From NCBI GenBank assembly GCA_020634895.1, contig JACKAV010000001.1, positions 372,001 to 436,000 on the forward strand: a stretch of 64,000 nucleotides of DNA, given 5' to 3'. This DNA is from Anaerolineales bacterium. GTDB lineage: Bacteria; Chloroflexota; Anaerolineae; Anaerolineales; Villigracilaceae. The notes under the pieces were generated by a model. That model saw only the letters and a list, made by a program, of their open reading frames with translations, searched no databases and was not told the DNA's origin. Numbering within the stretch: position 1 is the stretch's first letter; each line of letters begins with the position of its first letter. The translations under genes and the position numbers were made by a program. Positions 1 through 7,280 of the stretch are shown here, one piece after another.

Positions 1-77
1 ATGGTTATGAATACGTCCGCATCTACAAGGTGGATACCCTTCCGCCTGAGATATTCGAAGCGCTTGCAAATTTATGA
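1..77 (+). CDS. 3' end of a GT39-like membrane protein (partial)
   Basis: Only the last 24 codons are present, read from base 3 and ending in TGA at 75-77. The tail (EYVRIYKVDTLPPEIFEAL) closely matches the C-terminus of the next gene (EYIQIYRMADIPESVFEAL), so the gene cut off by the window edge is probably a paralogue of it. The stop overlaps the next ATG as ATGA, which suggests translational coupling in one operon. Function is inferred only from this likeness. Confidence 0.75.
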   Translation, partial: GYEYVRIYKVDTLPPEIFEALANL

Positions 78-1795
78 AGAACAAAACCTTTCAAATCCTG
101 GGTCTGACCCTGCTCTTGCTGGTTGTAATCCTGCCTTCATGGCTGATCAAGAATGACCGGGTCATCGATGTGGACGAACCGCGCTGGATCATTCGCGGTG
201 CGAATTTTTATTACGCTGTCACACATGGCGAGTTCGAGAATACCATTTTCGAATACCACCCCGGCGTAACGAATATGTGGATTGTCAGCGCGGCGATGCA
301 ATTTTATTTTCCTGAGTATCGCGGATTTGGACAGGGATATTTCGATGCGCTCAAGATGAAGTTCGAAGAATTCATGCGTGAGCAAGGAAAAGAGGCGCTG
401 GATGTCGTGCGCATCAGCCGGTATATTCATTCGGGCATGCTGGCAATTCTGGCTGTGACGGCGTTTCTGCTGCTGTGTTTATTGATTGACACGAAAGCAG
501 CATTTTTGTCCGTTGCGCTGGCGGCTCTCTCGCCGTTTTATCTTGGTCATTCGCGCGTGATGAACCTCGAAGGGATGCTGTCCCTGTTCGCGCTGGTTTC
601 GTTTTTGGGGTTACAAGTCTATCTGAACAAAGACCGTGAGTTGATTTATCTCTTAGTATCCGGTGTGGCGTTTGGTTTGGCGCAGTTGACCAAGTCATCG
701 TCCATTGTGGTCGTCGGTTTGGTGGGGCTGATGCTTTTTGTCGGTTTATTCAAACGCGACGACCGCACGCTTGCCGCAAAAATTTGGGATGCGGTCAAGA
801 CCTTTGCCATCTGGTTTACGGCTGCGGCGGTGACGTATTTCGTCCTGTGGCCCGGGATGTGGGTTGCGCCGGGGAAGATGCTCGCGGACGTGTACGGCAA
901 TGCCTTCAGTTATGCCTTTCAGGGCGCACGTCTTGATGTGACCCAGCAACTTGACCCTGAAAGCTTCGAGGTTTCTTCCAGCGGAAGTGGTGTCTTTCAA
1001 TTCCTGCAAAGCTGGGCTGCTTCTAGCACACTCATCACATTGGTCGGTTTGATCCTTGCCCTGTACTTCTTATTGTTCGGGAAGAAGGAAGACCTGCCTG
1101 TTCCCATTAAGTCCACGCTGACATATCTAGCCATACTGGGCGGATTGTTCATCCTCATGTTCGGGCTGGCGCAGGGACGCGACTCTCAGCACTATGTTCT
1201 CACCAGTTATGTTGCCTTTGATATCATGGCGGGAATGGGCTGGTTCTATCTTTGGGTGACATTCCGAAAAAAATGGGTTTGGTTGAATCGAACCTATGCC
1301 AGCATCCTTTTTCTGGGTTTGTTGATCGGAATTCAAATCGCATCCGGTTTGCCGTATGCGCCTTATTATTTTATTTACAAAGAACCCTGGGCTGCTGTCC
1401 CTGCCACATATGGATACGGCGAAGGCTTTTCTGAAGCGGCTGATTATCTGGCGCAGAAGCCGAATGCCAAAGAAATAAAAGCGTATGTGTATAGCGGCAT
1501 GGGTACGTTCTCCTTTTACTTCCCCGGTGAGACGGTGGTGTTGAAGCGAATTAATCTCATAAACGACGATTTTGCCACGATCACAGATGATATGCGCCAT
1601 ACGGATTATCTGGTGTTGTATCCGATCACGCGTGTCAAGCAGCCTGAGACGGAGAAGATTCTCGGCGAGCTGGAGGGTGTGGTCGAGCCGGAAAAAGTGA
1701 TCTATATCAACGGGTTGGAATACATCCAAATTTACCGCATGGCGGATATTCCAGAGTCGGTATTTGAAGCGTTGATGCGAAAAAACAAGCAATAA
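74..1795 (+). CDS. GT39/PMT-like integral membrane glycosyltransferase
   Basis: A 573-residue protein with about ten hydrophobic segments. A first cytoplasmic-side segment is followed by an extracytoplasmic loop carrying the acidic motif DVDEPRW (about residues 32-38), where GT-C enzymes of the ArnT/PMT/GT39 group hold their catalytic Asp/Glu pair. By family, it would transfer a sugar from a polyprenyl-phosphate donor to a lipid, glycan or protein outside the membrane; the acceptor cannot be told. The C-terminal soluble part (about 450-573) is a small mixed domain. It overlaps the upstream paralogue by 4 bases and is followed by a hairpin terminator, so it is probably the last gene of a surface-glycan operon lying mostly outside the window. 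Confidence 0.75.
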   Translation: MKNKTFQILGLTLLLLVVILPSWLIKNDRVIDVDEPRWIIRGANFYYAVTHGEFENTIFEYHPGVTNMWIVSAAMQFYFPEYRGFGQGYFDALKMKFEEFMREQGKEALDVVRISRYIHSGMLAILAVTAFLLLCLLIDTKAAFLSVALAALSPFYLGHSRVMNLEGMLSLFALVSFLGLQVYLNKDRELIYLLVSGVAFGLAQLTKSSSIVVVGLVGLMLFVGLFKRDDRTLAAKIWDAVKTFAIWFTAAAVTYFVLWPGMWVAPGKMLADVYGNAFSYAFQGARLDVTQQLDPESFEVSSSGSGVFQFLQSWAASSTLITLVGLILALYFLLFGKKEDLPVPIKSTLTYLAILGGLFILMFGLAQGRDSQHYVLTSYVAFDIMAGMGWFYLWVTFRKKWVWLNRTYASILFLGLLIGIQIASGLPYAPYYFIYKEPWAAVPATYGYGEGFSEAADYLAQKPNAKEIKAYVYSGMGTFSFYFPGETVVLKRINLINDDFATITDDMRHTDYLVLYPITRVKQPETEKILGELEGVVEPEKVIYINGLEYIQIYRMADIPESVFEALMRKNKQ

Positions 1796-1803
1796 GTGAA
1801 TCA

Positions 1804-1832
1804 GGCGGCATTGAGATGCCGCCGGAATTTTT
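1804..1832 (+). terminator. Rho-independent terminator
   Basis: An 8-bp GC-rich stem (GGCGGCAT/ATGCCGCC, 1804-1811 with 1816-1823) and a TGAG loop, followed by a short T stretch (1828-1832). It lies 9 bases after the glycosyltransferase stop. Confidence 0.7.
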
Positions 1833-1987
1833 AAAAGGGTCTTAAACCAGCCCAAAGATGGGTTTTCTGTTCGAGAATAACAGAATCAGGCAAAAATCCG
1901 GGAAGAGGCGCGTATCCTTACGTCTTTGTTATGAAAGTACCATATACCCGGGGTCGAATTGTGGAGTAAAATTTCCGACATTAAGCC

Positions 1988-4900
1988 ATGAGTTCTAATC
2001 CAATGAACGGACGTTTTTCCGAAAAATCGCTGGGACGCTTTCTGACAGGTATCGTTTTCCTGTATCAGGCGCTCGCGGCGGTTGTTCTGGTTTGGGCACT
2101 GGTCCTTGGGATCCGATGGGTGCGTGAACCTTTCCTCGGCTCATTCTATGAACATACTTTGGTTTTCACGGATACTGGCAGTGCCGAAGGAAGCGCCTGG
2201 GAATTCAACAAAGTTGTCAACAGCGGCGACCAACTTTTGGCGGTCAACGGTACGGAAGTAAAGAGCAGCAGGGATGTCCGCAATGTGATCGTGGGGAATT
2301 TTGTGCCCGGTGAGAACGTGGATTTGACGGTCAAATTTAAGAGTGGGGAAGTGAAGGACCTTAGCGTTGTGCTTCAACAGTTTCCGGACGAAAGCGTCAA
2401 CATCTATTTAATTCTCCCGACCATTATCAGCGTGATCTTTCTTGCGCTCGGTATTTGGACTTTTGGTTTGCGACGCAATGAGCCAGCCGGACGCGCGTTC
2501 ATTATGTTCGCTTCCTCGTTTTCGATCGTGACGAGTACAAGTTTCAACCTTTGGACAAGCCACGAATTTTCATTGATCTGGACTTTTGCCTGCGCTGTGG
2601 CAGGCGGGTCCACTATTGCACTTGCCCTGTCGTTCCCATCCACACCCCGCCTGTTGATCAATCGACCATACCTGCGTTGGAGCGGCTTTCTTGTTAGTTT
2701 CATACTGGTGGCATTTGCGGCTCCGTATATTTTCAACACGAATGACCCAACGGGATACATCCCTCAGTGGCGGCTGATCTATTATTATGATGCGTTATGT
2801 ATTCTGGCGCTGCTTGGGTTCAATTTTTATTATGCTTTTAACTCTCCGTCTCCGGTTGTGAAATCGCAGGCGTGGAGCACATTGATCGGGGCATTCATTG
2901 CCTTTGCGCCGCTTACTGTTTTTCTCGTGTTCGGTGCGGTTCTTAACATTGCCTTCTCGCCATACTTGTTCCTTCCAGTTGTGGTCTTCCCGGCAGTGAT
3001 GGGATACAACATCATGCGCTTCCGCTTCCTGCGGACGGACGATCTGGCGCGGCGCGGCGTGATGTACGTCATCCTCACAGCCATCGTTACTATTGGATAT
3101 GCTTTGGTCGCCGCCGGTGCCGGGTTGTTGTTCGGAAATGCCCTGCCCCAAAATTATCTGGCGGGTATTTTTATCATGGTGATCGCGCTTGTCCTTGAGC
3201 CGCTGCGTACCCGCCTGCAAAATCTGACGGATGCTTTATTCTTCCGCGGTTCGCGTGTGGTGACAGAACAGTTGGAGGATTTCTCTCACAGGCTGACCTC
3301 TGCACTTGACCTTAACGCCATCAGCTTACTCTTGCTTGACCAGATCGCCTCAACCCTGACGCCAGACCAGGTCCACATCTTTACCTACGACACGCTCAAT
3401 GATTTTTATGCGGCATCCTCCAGCGACGGTCGCCGCCCGACGACGGATATCCGTTTTACTTCGGCGAGTCCGCTGGTTTCGTACTTCAAAAAGGAAAGAT
3501 TGCCTTTATATCTTGATAATGTCACAGACCTGCCGGAAGTCCTGAAACCTGAGCAATCTCGTATTGCCTTGCTGGGCGCCCGTCTGTTTATTTCCTTCCC
3601 CGGCAAGGATAGACCGAACGGCTGGCTGGCATTGGGCTCCCGCCTGACGGGACAGCCCTACTCTCCCCGCGACCTGCGCTTCCTCGAAAATATCTGCGAC
3701 CAGGCTTCTGTTGCGATTGAGCGTGTGCAGACAGTCGCCCACTTGGAACGGCGCATCCAGGAAATGAACGCATTGACCCGCGTCTCTCAGGGCGTCAACG
3801 TCACTTTGACATTTGATGATGTGCTGGAATTGATCTACGCTCAAACGGCTCAGATCGTGCCGACTTCCCATTTCCATATCACCTTGTATGACAAGGCTGG
3901 CGATTACTACTATTACGGTTTTTGTCTTGAGAATAATGAACGTATTCATGAACGCGAGAACCAGCCGTTCTCTTCGAATGTCGGGCTTTCGCCGGAAGTG
4001 ATCCGCAAGAGCCGCCCGATCATGACACAGGATTACATCCGTGAATGTCAGGCGCGCAACCATACTCCCACCATTGAAAATATTTTCGCGTGGATCGGCG
4101 TCCCGCTGAACGCAGGCGCGGAATCCATTGGCGCGCTCAGCGTCGGCAGCCGCGACGGCTCGACGATCTACACCCGCGCACAGTTGGAATTGCTGCAGGC
4201 GATTGCCGACCAGACGGCGGGCGCCATCGTCAAAGCGCGCCTGTTGAAAGAGACGCAGGAACGCGCGCATCAACTTACGACCTTGAATGATATTACACGC
4301 CAGTTGACCTCTACGCTGGAGTTGAATCCGCTTTTGCAGAACATCCTTGAGAATGCTGTCGGCATCTTGAACTGTGAGGCGGGAAGCCTGCTTTTGGTGG
4401 ACGAGCATACCGATGAACTGGTTTTCCGCGTGACGGCTGGTCCAGTTGCGGATAACCTTATCGGCAAACGACTTTCGCCCGGTACGGGTATTGTCGGGCG
4501 TGCGGTGGATACCAGAAAACCTGTCATCGAGAATGAAGAACATACTTCGTCAAGCCGCTTCAAGGGCGTGGACCAGCAAACGGGTTTTGTGAGCCGTTCT
4601 TTGTTGGCTGTCCCTCTGCAGGCGAAAGACCGCGTCATCGGCGTGGTGGAAGTCATCAATCGGCGCGACGGACTTCCGTTCGTGCAAAACGACCAGACCC
4701 TGCTGACCGCTTTTGCAGGGCAGGCGGCGGTTGCCATCGAAAATGCGCGTCTCTACACATTGACCGACCAGGAACTTGCCAGTCGTGTGGAAGAACTTTC
4801 GGTCATGCAGCGGATCGACCGTGAACTTAACGCCAGCCTCGAAATGGACCGCGCCATGCGCATCACATTGGATTGGGCGTTGCGGCAGTCCGGGGCGGGG

Positions 4901-5986
4901 GCGGGGTTGATCGGTATTCTCGAAGAAGAGAATTTACGCGTTATGGCGCATCAGGGTTTGGACGACCAAATGGCTTCCCTTCCGGATATGCTCATGAAGA
5001 TCGAACTGCCGTCCATGATTGCGGCGGTTGAGACCGGGCAGCCCCAAAGCGTAGAAGTTGCTGTGGATGCGTCCAAGAACAAACTGCTCCTGAACTCGCA
5101 ATCGCAGATGGTGATTCCCATTCGCCGCGAAACGACGGTCATTGGGCTTTTGTATTTGGAGAGTGTCAGCGATTCGCAGGTGGATATCGACTTCCTGACC
5201 CGTCTTACCGACCATGCCGCCATCGCTATTTCGAACGCCCAACTGTACAGCGAAGTGCAGCGTGCCAACCTCGCCAAGAGTGAATTCGTTTCCTTCGTGG
5301 CGCATGAGCTCAAGAACCCGATGACGTCCATCAAGGGTTATACCGAACTTCTGGCAAGCGGCGCTGTGGGGCAGATCACCGAAATGCAGACGAACTTCCT
5401 CTCGACGATCAAATCCAACGTCGAGCGTATGTCCACTCTCGTTTCAGACCTCAACGATAATTCCAAGATCGAAGCGGGACGCCTGCGGCTGGAGTTCAAA
5501 GCCACCCAGCCATCCGACCTTGTGGATGAGGTCATCCGTACGTTCACGCGTCAACTTGATGATAAGAAACAGACATTGGACCTGCTCGTTCCAAAGGGAC
5601 TTCCCTCCATGTGGGCAGACCGCATCCGTGTGGGGCAGGTGCTGACGAATCTTGTCAGCAATGCCTATAAATACACGCCTGAGAGCGGTACCATTCAGGT
5701 GGGTGTGGAAGATACTCAAAACCAATGGGACCCCGATGGCGCGCCTCGCGTCATTCACCTTTGGGTGAAAGACAGCGGCATCGGTATGACCGTCGAAGAC
5801 CAGCAGAAAATATTCCAGAAATTCTTCCGTTCCGATGACCCCAAGGCGCGCGAATCTCCAGGGACGGGTCTTGGTTTGAACATCACCAAGAGCCTTGTGG
5901 AAATGCAGGGCGGCAAGATCTGGTTCGAGAGCGAATACCGTAAGGGAACGACCTTCCACTTCACGGTTCCGGTGGCAGAGGAGTAA
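1988..5986 (+). CDS. multi-GAF membrane sensor histidine kinase with PDZ-like domain
   Basis: A 1332-residue hybrid sensor. A first membrane segment (about 18-42) is followed by a PDZ-like extracytoplasmic domain (about 55-120; motif GDQLLAVNGTEV), then about seven membrane segments up to residue 405, four GAF-type domains (about 430-1085), a HisKA dimerisation helix with the phospho-acceptor His in VAHELKNP (about 1105), and a HATPase domain with N box (LVSNAYKYTP, about 1222) and G boxes (DSGIGM, GTGLGL). All kinase motifs are intact. There is no attached receiver domain. A TAAAAT -10-like box lies at 1967-1972, with a leader of only a few bases. The FIST sensor gene starts 9 bases after its stop, so the two are probably co-transcribed. 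The ligands of the GAF and PDZ parts are unknown. Confidence 0.92.
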   Translation: MSSNPMNGRFSEKSLGRFLTGIVFLYQALAAVVLVWALVLGIRWVREPFLGSFYEHTLVFTDTGSAEGSAWEFNKVVNSGDQLLAVNGTEVKSSRDVRNVIVGNFVPGENVDLTVKFKSGEVKDLSVVLQQFPDESVNIYLILPTIISVIFLALGIWTFGLRRNEPAGRAFIMFASSFSIVTSTSFNLWTSHEFSLIWTFACAVAGGSTIALALSFPSTPRLLINRPYLRWSGFLVSFILVAFAAPYIFNTNDPTGYIPQWRLIYYYDALCILALLGFNFYYAFNSPSPVVKSQAWSTLIGAFIAFAPLTVFLVFGAVLNIAFSPYLFLPVVVFPAVMGYNIMRFRFLRTDDLARRGVMYVILTAIVTIGYALVAAGAGLLFGNALPQNYLAGIFIMVIALVLEPLRTRLQNLTDALFFRGSRVVTEQLEDFSHRLTSALDLNAISLLLLDQIASTLTPDQVHIFTYDTLNDFYAASSSDGRRPTTDIRFTSASPLVSYFKKERLPLYLDNVTDLPEVLKPEQSRIALLGARLFISFPGKDRPNGWLALGSRLTGQPYSPRDLRFLENICDQASVAIERVQTVAHLERRIQEMNALTRVSQGVNVTLTFDDVLELIYAQTAQIVPTSHFHITLYDKAGDYYYYGFCLENNERIHERENQPFSSNVGLSPEVIRKSRPIMTQDYIRECQARNHTPTIENIFAWIGVPLNAGAESIGALSVGSRDGSTIYTRAQLELLQAIADQTAGAIVKARLLKETQERAHQLTTLNDITRQLTSTLELNPLLQNILENAVGILNCEAGSLLLVDEHTDELVFRVTAGPVADNLIGKRLSPGTGIVGRAVDTRKPVIENEEHTSSSRFKGVDQQTGFVSRSLLAVPLQAKDRVIGVVEVINRRDGLPFVQNDQTLLTAFAGQAAVAIENARLYTLTDQELASRVEELSVMQRIDRELNASLEMDRAMRITLDWALRQSGAGAGLIGILEEENLRVMAHQGLDDQMASLPDMLMKIELPSMIAAVETGQPQSVEVAVDASKNKLLLNSQSQMVIPIRRETTVIGLLYLESVSDSQVDIDFLTRLTDHAAIAISNAQLYSEVQRANLAKSEFVSFVAHELKNPMTSIKGYTELLASGAVGQITEMQTNFLSTIKSNVERMSTLVSDLNDNSKIEAGRLRLEFKATQPSDLVDEVIRTFTRQLDDKKQTLDLLVPKGLPSMWADRIRVGQVLTNLVSNAYKYTPESGTIQVGVEDTQNQWDPDGAPRVIHLWVKDSGIGMTVEDQQKIFQKFFRSDDPKARESPGTGLGLNITKSLVEMQGGKIWFESEYRKGTTFHFTVPVAEE

Positions 5987-5995
5987 TAGACTTCG

Positions 5996-7156
5996 ATGAC
6001 GATTTTTGCATCTGTTGGACTTGCCCAGGCACTGGATGGTCGTGAAGCCGGTTTGCAGGCCACGCATCAGGCGTTGAACCGCCTTGGTGCGGGTGCTCCA
6101 GCCCTTGCGATCGTTATTGCATCGCACCAATATCAGGCGCGTGAAGTTCAAAGCGGCGTTTCCAGTTTGTTGGGCGATACGCCGCTGATCGGTTTTAGCT
6201 CCCCCGCAGGTTTGGCGCGTGATGGCATTCATCCGCATTCTGTGGTGGTTGCCCTGCTCAGCGGCGATTTTCAATCGGAAACACTTTGGCTTCCCGGATA
6301 CGCACAGTCTGGGCGTGAGACCGCCGCAAAGATCGAGCAGCATGCCGCGGCGCGGGTCGAGCGTCAGTCCGTCCTCTTTTTTGCGGATGGATTCAACGGC
6401 GATGCCGAACAATTTTGCAGCGCGCTTCCAACTGCCCTCGAAGTGACCGGCGGACTTTCCAGCGGCGATCTGCATACGGGAAACACCTATCAACTTGTTG
6501 GAAATCAAACCGGCTCCGGCGGGATGACCGCAGCGTTCCTGCGCGGCGAACTCAGCATCGGCGTTGGCTCCGATCATGGCTGGGACCCTGTCGGCAGTCA
6601 GTTCCGTGTGACGCGTTCGCGCGGCTTCTGGCTGCGTACTCTGGATGGTCGTCCGGCTTCCGAGGCGTATGCCAGTCTGTTCGGGTATCCTGCCCGCGAT
6701 TGGGCATTCCCGCCGCTCAGTTATCTCGCGCGTTTATATCCGCTTGGCATGGAACAGACCGAGGGTATGATTGTTCGCGCTCCGATCCGCGTGGAGGCAG
6801 ACGGCAGCTTCCGCATGAATGCCGTCATCCGCGACGGTGTCGACGCATTTTTGCTGGTTGGCAGCCGTGCCTCCTGTGAGCGTGCCGCAAAAACGGCAGC
6901 GCAGCAAGCGCTCCTCAAACTTGGGGGAGCCAAACCCAAACTTGCCCTTGTGCTTGTGGATGTGGCATGGCAAATGCTGCTCAAAGCTCAACCCGGCGCT
7001 GAAATTACCGCCGTTCAGGAAATTCTCGGCGACTCGATCCCCATCGCTGGTGGGTACACACTGGGGCAGGTGGTCACCGCCGACGAAGAGACCAAGCCCA
7101 AATTCCTAAACCAGCACATCATCGTTATTGTTTTCGGTGAACCCAAAGCAGAATAA
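5996..7156 (+). CDS. FIST domain sensory protein
   Basis: A 386-residue soluble protein with the FIST_N (about 25-215) plus FIST_C (about 225-370) architecture. It shows the phrases IGFSSPAGL, GGLSSGD and GSRASCERA that mark this family. FIST proteins are thought to bind small ligands, possibly amino acids, as input to two-component or cyclic-nucleotide signalling. This one lies 9 bases downstream of a histidine kinase, which supports a role as ligand-binding partner of that kinase. No membrane segment or signal peptide is present. The gene ends at a strong terminator. Confidence 0.88.
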   Translation: MTIFASVGLAQALDGREAGLQATHQALNRLGAGAPALAIVIASHQYQAREVQSGVSSLLGDTPLIGFSSPAGLARDGIHPHSVVVALLSGDFQSETLWLPGYAQSGRETAAKIEQHAAARVERQSVLFFADGFNGDAEQFCSALPTALEVTGGLSSGDLHTGNTYQLVGNQTGSGGMTAAFLRGELSIGVGSDHGWDPVGSQFRVTRSRGFWLRTLDGRPASEAYASLFGYPARDWAFPPLSYLARLYPLGMEQTEGMIVRAPIRVEADGSFRMNAVIRDGVDAFLLVGSRASCERAAKTAAQQALLKLGGAKPKLALVLVDVAWQMLLKAQPGAEITAVQEILGDSIPIAGGYTLGQVVTADEETKPKFLNQHIIVIVFGEPKAE

Positions 7157-7161
7157 AAAAA

Positions 7162-7185
7162 CCGCAGGATTTCCTGCGGTTTTTT
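7162..7185 (+). terminator. Rho-independent terminator
   Basis: Stem CCGCAGGA/TCCTGCGG (7162-7179) with an A run before it and a T run after it (7180-7185), just after the FIST gene stop. It closes the histidine kinase-FIST operon. Confidence 0.9.
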
Positions 7186-7280
7186 CGTATAGCCAATAAA
7201 TATTTCTTCACCTTGCAAGATGGTAAGCTCTACCCTAATCTGAGTATTGTATACTGAAATCGCATCGAGGCAGGCAGGGT

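Noticed and set aside
3506..4543. Long open frame on the - strand inside the histidine kinase gene
   Set aside because: It is antisense to well-conserved GAF domain coding sequence and its translation shows no family motif; it is a by-product of codon use.
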